Part shown: piece by piece, positions 12,101 through 20,670 of the stretch | Layout: each line of letters opens with the position of its first letter | Position numbering within the stretch: the first letter of the stretch is position 1 | Source of the DNA: Batillaria attramentaria | Taxonomy: Eukaryota > Mollusca > Gastropoda > Batillariidae | Length of the DNA stretch: 64,000 nucleotides | Assembly (NCBI GenBank): GCA_018292915.2 | Contig: JACVVK020000143.1 | Span: 633,501-697,500 of the forward strand | Direction: 5' to 3' | The notes under the pieces: model-generated | What the model saw: the letters and a program-made list of their open reading frames with translations, nothing else | What the model was told of the DNA's origin: nothing | The model's database searches: none | Translations under genes and position numbers: made by a program

Positions 12101-15100
12101 ACAGTAATAATTAGCTACAGTGTCTGCCAGCTACAGTGTCAGTGAAATACAGTAATTAGCTACAGTATCTGCCAGCTACAGTGTCAGTGAAATACAGTAA
12201 TAATTAGCTACAGTGTCTGCCAGCTACAGTGTCAGTGAAATACAGTAATTAGCTACAGTATCTGCCAGCTACAGTGTCAGTGAAATACAGTAATAATTAG
12301 CTACAGTGTCTGCCAGCTACAGTGTCAGTGAAATACAGTAATTAGCTACAGTATCTGCCAGCTACAGTGTCAGTGAAATACAGTAATTAGCTACAGTATC
12401 TGCCAGCTACAGTGTCAGTGACATACAGTAATAATTAGCTACAGCATCTGTTAGCTACAGTGTCAGTGAAATACAGTAATTAGCTACAGTGTCTGCCAGC
12501 TACAGTGTCAGTGAAATACAGTAATTAGCTACAGCATCTGTCAGCTACAGTGTCAGTGAAATACAGTAATAATTAGCTACAGCATCTGTCAGCTACAGTG
12601 TCAGGGAAATACAGTAATTAGCTACAGTGTCTGCCAGCTACAGTGTCAGTGAAATACAGTAATAATTAGCTACAGTGTCTGCCAGCTACAGTGTCAGTGA
12701 AATACAGTAATTAGCTACAGTATCTGCCAGCTACAGTGTCAGTGAAATACAGTAATAATTAGCTACAGTATCTGCCAGCTACAGTGTCAGTGACATACAG
12801 TAATAATTAGCTACAGCATCTGTTAGCTACAGTGTCAGTGAAATACAGTAATTAGCTACAGTGTCTGCCAGCTACAGTGTCAGTGAAATACAGTAATTAG
12901 CTACAGCATCTGTCAGCTACAGTGTCAGTGAAATACAGTAATTAGCTACAGTATCTGCCAGCTACAGTGTCAGTGAAATACAGTAATAATTAGCTACAGT
13001 ATCTGCCAGCTACAGTGTCAGTGACATACAGTAATAATTAGCTACAGCATCTGTTAGCTACAGTGTCAGTGAAATACAGTAATTAGCTACAGTGTCTGCC
13101 AGCTACAGTGTCAGTGAAATACAGTAATAATTAGCTACAGTGTCTGCCAGCTACAGTGTCAGTGAAATACAGTAATTAGCTACAGTATCTGCCAGCTACA
13201 GTGTCAGTGAAATACAGTAATAATTAGCTACAGTGTCTGCCAGCTACAGTGTCAGTGAAATACAGTAATTAGCTACAGTGTCTGCCAGCTACAGTGTCAG
13301 GGAAATACAGTAATTAGCTACAGTGTCTGCCAGCTACAGTGTCAGTGAAATATAGTATTTAGCTACAGTACCTGCCAGCTACAGTGTCAGTGAAATACAG
13401 TAATTAGCTACAGTATCTGCCAGCTACAGTGTCAGTGACATACAGTAATAATTAGCTACAGTATCTGCCAGCTACAGTGTCAGTGAAATACAGTAATTAG
13501 CTACAGTGTCTGCCAGCTACAGTGTCAGTGAAATACAGTAATTAGCTACAGTATCTGCCAGCTACAGTGTCAGTGAAATACAGTAATTAGCTACAGTATC
13601 TGCCAGCTACAGTGTCAGGGAAATACAGTAATTAACTACAGCATCTGCCAGCTACAGTGTCAGGGAAATACAGTAATTAGCTACAGTGTCTGCCAGCTAC
13701 AGTGTCAGTGAAATACAGTAATTAGCTACAGTATCTGCCAGCTACAGTGTCAGGGAAATACAGTAATTAGCTACAGTATCTGCCAGCTACAGTGTCAGTG
13801 AAATACAGTAATTAACTACAGTGTCTGCCAGCTACAGTGTCAGTGAAATACAGTAATTAGCTACAGCATCTGCCAGCTACAGTGTCAGGGAAATACAGTA
13901 ATTAGCTACAGTGTCTGCCAGCTACAGTGTCAGTGAAATACAGTAATTAGCTACAGTATCTGCCAGCTACAGTGTCAGTGAAATACCTGTGACAGTAATT
14001 AGCTACAGTATCTGCGAGCTACAGTGTCAGGGAAATACAGTACGTGTAATTAGCTTCATACAGTATCTACCAGCTACAGTGTCAGTGAAATACAGTAATT
14101 AGCTACAGTGTCTGCCAGCTACAGTGTCAGTGAAATGCAGTAATTAGCTACAGTATCTGCCAGCTCATTTTCACTTTGACTGTTAGCTTGGTTGGTTATG
14201 ATTCTGTGTCTGTAGTTCATTGTGATTCTGTGTCTGTAGTTCATTGTGATTCTGTGTCTGTAGTTCATTATGATTCTGTGTCTGTAATTCATTGTGATTC
14301 TGTGTCTGTAGTTCATTGCGATTCTGTGTCTGTAGTTCATTGTGATTCTGTGTCTGTAGTTCATTGTGATTCTGTGTCTGTAGTTTATTGTGATTCTGTG
14401 TCTGTAATTCATTGTGATTCTGTGTCTGTAGTTCATTGTGATTCTGTGTCTGTAGTTCATTGTGATTCTGTGTCTGTAGTTCATTGTGATTCTGTGTCTG
14501 TAGTTCATTGTGATTCTGTGTCTGTAGTTCATTGTGATTCTGTGTCTGTAGTTCATTGTGATTCTGTGTCTGTAGTTCATTGTGATTCTGTGTCTGTAGT
14601 TCATTATGATTCTGTGTCTGTAGTTCATTGTGATTCTGTGTCTGTAGTTCATTGTGATTCTGTGTCTGTAGTTCATTGTGATTCTGTGTCTGTAGTTCAT
14701 TGTGATTCTGTGTCTGTAATTCATTGTGATTCTGTGTCTGTAGTTCATTGTGATTCTGTGTCTGTAGTTCATTGTGATTCTGTGTCTGTAGTTCATTGTG
14801 ATTCTGTGTCTGTAGTTCATTCTCCATGAATCTTGTCTGGTTACAGGATGGACACTGGGTGAGATTGCAGGCATCGCTGTTGGTGGTTTTCTGATCATGT
14901 TACTTATTGTCTGTCTGGTGTACTGCCAAATCAGGTCAGTCACTCCTCTCATTCTCTGCTTTGGTATTGTAGTAAATATTCCTTTCCACACCCGGTTCCT
15001 GTCATTTTGTATTGAGGATGGTGATTTGACAGTACCTTATGTATTTCAGGTTTGTGGGCGATTTGGTGCCACAGAGGGGCGGACTGTGTGTGTCTGTGTG

Positions 15101-18100
15101 TCAGTTTATGGTGTCTGTGTCTGCACTTCAAATTATCTCCCTGGGTTATATGTACAGATCCTATTGTGCAGTTATTCAGCCCTGATTCAGAACTTCTATG
15201 GTATCGAAAACTTTTCCGTGGATTCACAGACAAGCGAAACAGGGTCACTAATACCTCCTCTTGGAGTTATGAGCAGATGACACTGCGGAGATCATGCATA
15301 CGTGAACAGACTTTGGTATAGTGACAGTCTAGTGTGGTACAGCTTACCAGTTCGTACAAGTGTTGTGGTTTTCCACCATTTCGTTTGTTACTTGTCAAAA
15401 GTGCACAGATTCCTTTTTACGCTTGTATAAAAAATCAGCCACCAAAATGTGCCAAAGTACTTAGGCAGACAGATAAATCTGTGTTTCCAGTTTTTATTTG
15501 GACCTAATGACCTTACCAGTATAAGCCACTATCAATTTCACTGATGCTGTTTCGCTTGATCTTCTCTTAATACGGCACGTAATGTTTGAAATGTATGAAA
15601 ATAGCATTGATTCATTCTAGATGGCAAAATTATCTGCTAGGGTCTTTTTTCAGTTTCAGCATTTTATATGTATATGGCAACAGTGGAGGCGCACATGACA
15701 GTCACTTGGGTTTTGGTGCATGAGAAGAAAGTGATGTATGCATGCACGCTGAGTTGATGGAGGGATGTTGTATTTTGTTGTTTTACAGGAGATATTGCAA
15801 GAAACCCCAGACGTTGCGTGAGATGGATATGGTGAAGCACCTAAAGATGCCCAGACGTAGACCCAGAACCAGAACCATTTCACATGGTCATCCACCGGTA
15901 TGTATGTGTGTTATGTAAGCTGTGTCTGTGTGTGTGTGTGTGCGAGTGCGTGTGTGCATGTGTGTGTGTGTGTGTGTGTGTGTGGCAAGGACAGACAGAG
16001 AGACCTGTGGGTCTATGATCTCATCCTTGGAAAATAAAGTTTCAGTCAGTCAGCCAGTCTCCCAACTTGATGTAAGACTTGACTGGTGTTAAAAGCTTCT
16101 TGTATTTGGAGAAGAATTGCGAGCTGCATGTGATTTAGTATGCGGTAGATGCTATATGTATTGACCAGCCAACAATTAAGGACCCATATCAAAGCACAGT
16201 TTGAGTGGTAAACTGTGGCCTTTACAGTGTCAGTACCCATAATAACTGTTGCTGATAAGGGCAGACGACCAATGTGTGGTTTACCGGCAGTTTGCTGATT
16301 CTGTGTCTGAGTACTAATAGTATCAGTTTTAACTTATTGTTCATAAATGCCACACTTTTCCAAACTTTTGATTTCCAAATGCACTGTGTACTTGATGCTT
16401 ACCTATTGACTCAGTGGCAAAGAGCAAACAAGCAAAACAATATTAACCCTTGCAATGCTGAGCCCAGGATATTCCGGGCTACGTCGATGGCTTTTTCATC
16501 ACAAGACAAATGAATTCAGCAAGACCAGGGTTAATGATGATAATGAAATGCATGAAGTCCCATCGTGAGACAGAGTTTCAGAAGAAAGATGGTCAAAAGC
16601 TGGCATTTGTGACCTAATCAAACGCTGCTTTAGGTGTAAGTATGATCCATGAACATCTCGTCTGTTCTGCCATGTGTTGTCGAGATTCACAGTAGTCATT
16701 TCACAGTGTGCTGGTGTCTATAGTGAGTGATTTGCTGGAGACAGTATTTATGATAGGATGCTTGTGTCGTGTTGTGTTGTGTGCAGGTTTTGCCAGAACG
16801 GAACCCGAATCTGAACAGTTCTGTTGATATACATACAAGTATTGCAGAGCCACAGGTAGGCCGCAGCTGCAGCTTTCCTTTTTCCTTCTCTCCTTTTTTC
16901 TCCCCCCTTGTCTTTTTTCTCCCCCCTTGTCTTTTTTCTCCCCCCTTGTCTTTTTTCTCCCCCCTTGTCTTTTTTCTCCCCCCTTGTCTGTTTTCTCCCC
17001 CCTTGTCTTTTTTCTCCCCCCTTGTCTTTTTTCTCCCCCCTTGTCTTTTTTCTCCCCCCTTGTCTGTTTTCTCCCCCCTTGTCTGTTTTCTCCCCCCTTG
17101 TCTTTTTTCTCCCCCCTTGTCTTTTTTCTCCCCCCTTGTCTGTTTTCTCCCCCCTTGTCTTTTTTCTCCCCCCTTGTCTTTTTTCTCCCCCCTTGTCTGT
17201 TTTCTCCCCCCTTGTCTGTTTTTCTCCCCCCTTGTCTGTTTTCTCCCCCCTTGTCTTTTTTCTCCCCCCTTGTCTTTTTTCTCCCCCCTTGTCTTTTTTC
17301 TCCCCCCTTGTCTGTTTTCTCCCCCCTTGTCTTTTTTCTCCCCCCTTGTCTTTTTTCTCCCCCCTTGTCTTTTTTCTCCCCCCTTGTCTTTTTTCTCCCC
17401 CCTTGTCTGTTTTCTCCCCCCTTGTCTGTTTTCTCCCCCCTTGTCTTTTTTCTCCCCCCTTGTCTTTTTTCTCCCCCCTTGTCTGTTTTCTCCCCCCTTG
17501 TCTTTTTTCTCCCCCCTTGTCTTTTTTCTCCCCCCTTGTCTGTTTTCTCCCCCCTTGTCTGTTTTCTCCCCCCTTGTCTTTTTTCTCCCCCCTTGTCTTT
17601 TTTCTCCCCCCTTGTCTGTTTTCTCCCCCCTTGTCTTTTTTCTCCCCCCTTGTCTTTTTTCTCCCCCCTTGTCTGTTTTCAAGATAAACACTGAGGGAAA
17701 TGTTGCACATAGAATAACTGATAGGAGCGTCAAGGGGATGGGGGAGGGAGGTGGGGGGGGGGGGAGGGAGGTGGGGATGGGGGAGGGAGGTGGGGGGGGG
17801 GAGGGCCTAAAGTTCTGTGGCCTGAAAGGAGGAAGAAAATGAAAAAAGAAGAGAAAAGAAAAGAAGATGAACAATGAGAAACTACAGATTGGCCTTAACA
17901 GCTAAAAAAATCCTGCCTCAGTTTCGCCTGTTACATTTAGATTAAAAAATACTTTGGTAGCAGTTATGAAATCAACTCTCAAGACAAAAACTGCCTTGAA
18001 ACTGGTGCACTTGCTGTGTTGACAGTAAAAACACAAATACCTTTGTCAACTTTTTCACCTCCTACAACACTCTTCAACTGATGGAAAAATGCTTTTGTGG

Positions 18101-20308
18101 TTCATGTACATGGGTAACAGTTGTCTTACGTAGTGTTGTGTTGTCACTGGAGTTCTAATGAAAGATTAAAGCTGTTTCTCAGTCTGGCAGTGGGTCTGTT
18201 GTAGAGTAGTGTATCCCTGTTGTAGAGTAGTGCATCTGTGTTGTAGAGTTGTGTATCTCTGTTGTAGAGTAGTGTATCTGTGTTGTAGAGTAGTGCATCT
18301 CTGTTATAGAGGAGTGCATCTCTGTTATAGAGGAGTGCATCTCTGTTGTAGAGTAGTGCATCTCTGTTGTAGAGTAGTGCATCTCTGTTATAGAGTAGTG
18401 CATCTCTGTTGTAGAGTAGTGCATCTCTGCTGTAGGATAGTGTATCCCTGTTGTAGAGGAGTGTATCTCTGTTGTAGAGTAATGCATCTGTGGTGTAGAG
18501 TAGTGCATCTCTGTTGTAGAGGAGTATATGTCTGTTGTAGTGTATCTCTGTTGTAGAGGAGTATATGTCTGTTGTAGAGTAGTGTATCTCTGTTGCAGAG
18601 GAGTATATGTCTGTTGTAGAGGAGTATATCTCTGTTGTAGAGGAGTATATCTATGTTGTAGGAGAGTATATCTATGTTGTAGTGTATCTCTGTTGTAGAG
18701 TTGTGTATCTCTGTTGAGTGTGGATCAGCGGAGAACAATCTGCACAATTTCTGTCAACAGGTCAGTAGCGACAGCGGCAAGGGGACAACTCCACCCCCTA
18801 GTCCAGAAGCTGGAGAGAACTCCAAAGAGGCAGGGTATGGGGTGAGTATCAATGGGAAGGACAACACTGATTACGTGAATCTCACCCCTGAAGGGTCAGG
18901 CCCATCTGCTGCACCAAGCAAGGTCGAGGTCAGCCATCGGGTCAGCAGTGCTGAACGGGGTGTTTGCTCCTATGTACTGTCAACTGTCAACAAGACATCC
19001 ACCCTCCAGTCTGGGTATGTTGCCAGTGATAAAGTACAAGAGGCTACAAGACGTAATACTGCTACAGACAGATCCCAAATGTCAGTGGCGCCACCTGGAC
19101 CTGAGAGAGAACACACTAGTCTGGAGTACTCGGGCGACACTGAAGCCTCATGCCTGCAGAAAATCAACATGACTGTTGTCAGTGAAGATCCCACCAACAC
19201 GAAGAATGATACCAACAGCAAGGATGTGGGAGAGAAGACACTGGAGAAAGGTGTTGGAAATGAAGGCGTCATACATTCAGCAGTATCGGCTGCCAGTTCC
19301 CCTCATAATCAACAGGGCACCGCAGCACACAACGTTGAAACCTCACTCCAGCAGGATGAGGAAACTACTGACCCCAGCACAAATCTCACCGCCACTGTTC
19401 TTGTTTCTGACACCACTGGTCGGGAAGATGAGGCACTGGGTAAAGAAGCCGGAGATGAGTATCGCATACAGTCAGCAGGGCCTGTTCCAACTCAGCACAA
19501 CACTGGTGAGAGACGGTTCATTCCAGCCCAAGTTGATCTGAACTTTTTGCTTGGTCAGTTGGTAGGTGGGAACCGGGAACAGTTGGAACAAGGATCTGTT
19601 GAAAGTGAAGGTAGCCTTGCAGTAGATTGTCCAGAAATCCCAGAGTCTGGATCCCCAGCAGATTGTCAAGAAATCCCAACACCTGGATCCCCAGCCAATT
19701 GTCCAGAAATCCCAACACCTGGATCCCCAGCAGATTGTCCAGAAATCCCAACACCTGCATTCCTATCAGATTGTCCAGAAATCCCAACACCTGCATTCCT
19801 ATCAGATTGTCCAGAAATCCCAACATCTGGATCCCCAGCAGAAATCCCAGTGCTGGAGTCCACAACAGAAGTCAGCCATCCACCGAGGCAGACAGGGTAT
19901 ATAGAGAAACACCATGCAGATGGGGATAGTGCCATGAAGATAGAGAATGCTGAATCCAGTATGTCACCCACACACATCCCTGCTACAGGCACTTACCCAG
20001 CCACACGTCTTACCCACAAACCAGAAGAGGTTGGCGTTGTCAATGATGAGAAAATTGAGATAGACAACCTTTGTGAGAAAAATGCCTTCTTGAAGAACGG
20101 AAAGGTGAAGCGCCTTGACTCCGGCTACGATGATGATTGTGGCGACAATGGTGGCAAGTTCTGGTCAGGCAGATGGAGTCCCATGAGAAAGCCCCTTCCT
20201 GAAAATGGAGAGGAGGGGAATTTGATGTTGGACCTTGTTGCTGAGTCACGATCACATGCACCAGGCTACGTGGTGATCCCCATGAAACAGATCACACCCA
20301 GTGTTTGA
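1959..20308 (+). CDS. Cytokine-receptor-like type I membrane protein, copy A (3' part of gene)
   Basis: Ten exons (1959-2047, 2966-3182, 3927-4087, 5115-5274, 5482-5631, 5937-6098, 14847-14934, 15789-15897, 16787-16855, 18761-20308) join with matching phases into one open frame of 2753 nt, about 916 residues plus stop. Exons 1+2, 3+4 and 5+6 each make a module of about 102-107 residues bounded by phase-1 introns, the pattern of FN3 domains in class I cytokine receptors. A hydrophobic segment (GIAVGGFLIMLLIVCLVYC) follows, then a basic juxtamembrane stretch and a long cytoplasmic tail. The tail has YRIQ at 19460 (YxxQ, the STAT-docking form known from gp130), YVNL at 18872 (pYxN, Grb2-like) and other tyrosines. 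The likely role is signalling through JAK/STAT after binding an extracellular ligand. WSXWS and Box 1 are not recognisable. The N-terminal exons lie left of the window. A fibronectin-type adhesion receptor is the main alternative. Confidence 0.75.
2048..2965 (+). repeat. Intron with two microsatellites and a short dispersed repeat
   Basis: This intron of copy A holds a (GT)n tract at about 2295-2352 and a (CA)n tract at about 2431-2488. Between them is a 70-bp segment (2353-2423) that recurs after another (GT)n tract at 15984-16056. The last roughly 90 bp before the acceptor resemble the copy B intron at 61760-61846, so the duplication included intron sequence. Confidence 0.8.
2966..3182 (+). 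CDS. Copy A exon, second half of FN3 module 1
   Basis: Acceptor gatttcag, donor gtacca; phase 0 to 1; 217 nt. It encodes the PVAEEDQNGEIISYTAVYD start and a GSSVDVMLYANTSAGQSP segment typical of FN3 F and G strands, with an N-glycosylation sequon NTS. Copy B has an exon of identical length at 61847-62063. Confidence 0.85.
3183..3926. other. Copy A intron, no gene seen
   Basis: AT-rich intron between two receptor exons, with a short (ATT)n run near 3556. No conserved coding or RNA signal recognised. Confidence 0.5.
3927..4087 (+). CDS. Copy A exon, first half of FN3 module 2
   Basis: Acceptor ggtgtcacag, donor gtacgc; 161 nt, phase 1 to 0. It encodes VAELSEKVRGLDLMVELQNL and a HWKPPVLPHNYSLFLYYCPQ segment with two sequons. 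The central 100 bases are nearly identical to the copy B exon 63208-63368, while both ends differ. Confidence 0.85.
4313..5040. repeat. Unclassified intronic insert with poly-G tract
   Basis: Starts near a TTTGGACATTTACTTTTGCT segment and carries an interrupted poly-G run (4380-4404), several GTATACC motifs and a CpG-rich core with a NotI-like GCGGCCGC near 4694. The first roughly 100 bp recur at 63898-64000 in the matching intron of copy B. The core holds open frames on both strands, but I recognise no protein family in them. It may be a mobile element. Confidence 0.4.
5115..5274 (+). CDS. Copy A exon, second half of FN3 module 2
   Basis: Acceptor gatttttag, donor gtacca; 160 nt, phase 0 to 1. 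It encodes YPLEYVEVDATQGS and an ENGRYGLAAVDADGRGTNFS segment, again FN3-like late strands with a sequon. The copy B equivalent would fall beyond the window end. Confidence 0.8.
5282..5341. repeat. 15-bp tandem repeat, 4 copies
   Basis: Unit CATCAGTATATTGTA repeated four times just after the donor of the preceding exon. Confidence 0.9.
5364..5423. repeat. (GT)n microsatellite
   Basis: About 30 GT dinucleotides in the intron between the second and third FN3 modules. Confidence 0.95.
5482..5631 (+). CDS. Copy A exon, first half of FN3 module 3
   Basis: Acceptor acatccacag, donor gtaagt; 150 nt, phase 1 to 1. It encodes DHNPTPSPPIVIREVGSIAV and a WQAKRCDGQRVVSGYVLRKC segment, typical FN3 B and C strands with the conserved tryptophan and tyrosine. 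Confidence 0.85.
5729..5792. repeat. (CA)n microsatellite
   Basis: About 31 CA dinucleotides in the phase-1 intron inside FN3 module 3. Confidence 0.95.
5937..6098 (+). CDS. Copy A exon, second half of FN3 module 3
   Basis: The best acceptor is ttttctgtgtatgaag; donor gtgagt; 162 nt, phase 1 to 1. It encodes VHVEAREESYYTHQFEDV and a DDTLYSFQLAANTTSSSGLT segment with sequons. It is the last extracellular exon. The donor runs straight into a (GT)n microsatellite. Confidence 0.8.
6099..6153 (+). repeat. (GT)n microsatellite growing out of a splice donor
   Basis: The donor GTGAGT is immediately extended by about 25 GT units. Length changes here could create competing donors. Confidence 0.9.
6243..14165. 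repeat. 45-bp minisatellite, roughly 175 copies
   Basis: The head-to-tail unit starts CAGCTACAGTGTCAGTGAAA and continues with a TACAGTAATTAGCTACAG half and a variable TATCTGC or TGTCTGC end. Single-base variants (AGTG/AGGG, ATAC/AAAC, TATC/TGTC/CATC) and a 48-bp form with an extra TAA are interspersed. A distinctive variant (ATATAGTATTTAGCTACAGTACC) recurs at about 6665, 7205, 9370, 9910, 11870 and 13350, suggesting block duplications. Each unit contains AGCTACAGT twice, so the unit may itself derive from a shorter duplication. The array has no open frame and fills most of the 8.7-kb intron before the transmembrane exon. The final units (13980-14060) are degenerate. Confidence 0.97.
14195..14821. 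repeat. 24-bp minisatellite, about 26 copies
   Basis: Unit TGTGATTCTGTGTCTGTAGT plus TCAT, highly homogeneous, ending about 25 bp before the acceptor of the transmembrane exon. Because 24 is divisible by three and the unit lacks stops in several frames, long spurious translations cross it on both strands. Confidence 0.97.
14847..14934 (+). CDS. Copy A transmembrane exon
   Basis: Acceptor ctggttacag, donor gtcagt; 88 nt, phase 1 to 2. It encodes WTLGEIAGIAVGGFLIMLL then IVCLVYCQI, a hydrophobic helix of about 21 residues followed by arginines in the next exon, as expected for a type I single-pass protein with a cytoplasmic C-terminus. Confidence 0.88.
14935..15788. repeat. Intron with an older dispersed repeat
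   Basis: The segment about 15180-15450 resembles 63650-63900 and, in part, 62520-62640. Shared marks include GAGTTATGAGCAGATGACA/GAATTATGAGCAGATGACA, a GTTTTCCACCATTTC/GTTACCCGCCATTTC block and an AATCAGCC/GATCAGCC-like end. This is an old interspersed element in introns of both receptor copies. No coding sequence is seen in it. Confidence 0.45.
15789..15897 (+). CDS. Copy A juxtamembrane cytoplasmic exon
   Basis: Acceptor ttgttttacag, donor gtatgt; 109 nt, phase 2 to 0. It encodes RRYCKKPQTLREMDMVKHL and a very basic MPRRRPRTRTISHGHPP segment. This is where a JAK-binding Box 1 would lie in a cytokine receptor. The segment is proline-containing, but no clear Box 1 consensus is visible. Confidence 0.82.
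15984..16056 (+). repeat. Short dispersed repeat with AATAAAG(TTTCAGTCAGTCAG) end
   Basis: Nearly the same as 2353-2423: a GGCAAGGACAGACAGAGAGA start, then ACCTGTGGGTCTATGATCT, a CCTTGGAAAATAAAG stretch and CAGT repeats. Both copies follow a (GT)n tract on the same strand, so this looks like the 3' tail of a SINE or LINE that carries its own microsatellite. Confidence 0.6.
16447..16530. mobile_element. Possible 84-bp piggyBac-like MITE
   Basis: Flanked by TTAA at 16443-16446 and 16531-16534. The ends are CCCTTGCAATGCTGA and, reversed, CCCTGGTCTTGCTGA, an imperfect inverted pair starting CCCT as in piggyBac-type elements. It is very small and lacks coding capacity. Chance pairing cannot be excluded. 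Confidence 0.4.
16787..16855 (+). CDS. Copy A cytoplasmic exon
   Basis: Acceptor ttgtgtgcag, donor gtaggc; 69 nt, phase 0 to 0. It encodes VLPERNPNLNSSVDIHTSI and AEPQ. It keeps the frame between the juxtamembrane exon and the long last exon. Confidence 0.75.
16895..17681. repeat. 19-bp polypyrimidine minisatellite, about 41 copies
   Basis: Unit CCCCCCTTGTCTTTTTTCT with a G variant (CTTGTCTGTTTTCT). One strand is almost entirely pyrimidine for about 790 bp, starting about 40 bp after a splice donor. It is open in several frames on both strands only because of its composition. Confidence 0.96.
17732..17812. repeat. G-rich degenerate repeat
   Basis: Several GGGGGAGGGAGGTGGGG-type units over about 80 bp, with a G-quadruplex-prone composition on the plus strand, just after the 19-bp array. 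Confidence 0.8.
18185..18720. repeat. 21-bp minisatellite, about 25 copies
   Basis: Unit CTGTTGTAGAGTAGTGTATCT with many point variants and a few shortened units. It ends about 40 bp before the acceptor of the last coding exon. Confidence 0.93.
18761..20308 (+). CDS. Copy A last exon, cytoplasmic tail
   Basis: Acceptor ttctgtcaacag. It runs 515 codons to TGA at 20306. The sequence is low in hydrophobic residues and rich in Ser, Thr, Pro and Glu, as expected of a disordered signalling tail. Visible docking motifs are DNTDYVNLTPEG (YVNL at 18872-18883), GDEYRIQSAG (YRIQ at 19460-19471), SGYDDDCGD and a C-terminal PGYVVIPMKQ. A 12-residue repeat (DCPEIPTPGSPA-like, six units) lies at 19625-19840. 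A large open last exon of this kind is typical of cytokine receptor genes. No kinase, TIR or other enzymatic domain is present. Confidence 0.85.
   Translation, partial: VSSDSGKGTTPPPSPEAGENSKEAGYGVSINGKDNTDYVNLTPEGSGPSAAPSKVEVSHRVSSAERGVCSYVLSTVNKTSTLQSGYVASDKVQEATRRNTATDRSQMSVAPPGPEREHTSLEYSGDTEASCLQKINMTVVSEDPTNTKNDTNSKDVGEKTLEKGVGNEGVIHSAVSAASSPHNQQGTAAHNVETSLQQDEETTDPSTNLTATVLVSDTTGREDEALGKEAGDEYRIQSAGPVPTQHNTGERRFIPAQVDLNFLLGQLVGGNREQLEQGSVESEGSLAVDCPEIPESGSPADCQEIPTPGSPANCPEIPTPGSPADCPEIPTPAFLSDCPEIPTPAFLSDCPEIPTSGSPAEIPVLESTTEVSHPPRQTGYIEKHHADGDSAMKIENAESSMSPTHIPATGTYPATRLTHKPEEVGVVNDEKIEIDNLCEKNAFLKNGKVKRLDSGYDDDCGDNGGKFWSGRWSPMRKPLPENGEEGNLMLDLVAESRSHAPGYVVIPMKQITPSV
19625..19840 (+). 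repeat. 36-bp coding minisatellite, 6 copies
   Basis: In-frame units of twelve residues (D/N-C-P/Q-E-I-P then T/E-P/S-G/A-S/F-P/L-A/S) inside the cytoplasmic tail. Units four and five (…PTPAFLS) are identical in protein, pointing to recent unit duplication. Copy number may vary between alleles. Confidence 0.95.
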
Positions 20309-20365
20309 TTTTGATCAACCAAGCTTGCTTAAAACCAGCTGTCCACATCAGGACACTCTGTCTCA

Positions 20366-20617
20366 TCTTTATAATAATAATAATAATAGTGGAGATTTTT
20401 TAACGCGCCTAACCCAGGGGCTGGCTCTAGGCGCTTTACAATATAACGGGGGGGGGGGGGGGGGGGCAGCAACAACCCGTGAAAATAAAGACTGATAAAA
20501 TAAAAAAAAACCCCGCATTGTCTCCCTGCAGGCAGCAGAGACCATGGCAGTAAGAGAGCGGGGACCCCAGGATCCTGCCCAACCACAGGATGTGGGGAAC
20601 CCAACCCAAATAAACCA

Positions 20618-20670
<53 letters not shown>

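Noticed and set aside
6243..14165. CRISPR-like or satellite-centromere array
   Set aside because: Units are contiguous with no unique spacers, the genome is eukaryotic, and the array is bounded by two exons of one gene, so an intronic minisatellite is the simpler reading.
14119..14991. Open frames of 214-290 codons on both strands with 8-residue repeats (for example ITMNYRHR or VHCDSVSV)
   Set aside because: They follow the 24-bp minisatellite, whose unit length is divisible by three and lacks stops in several frames. The array lies in an intron just before a well-supported exon.
16696..17874. Frames of up to 392 codons rich in KTRGEK or PPLSFFSPL repeats
   Set aside because: Translation of the 19-bp polypyrimidine array in many frames and both strands; no start context or domain.
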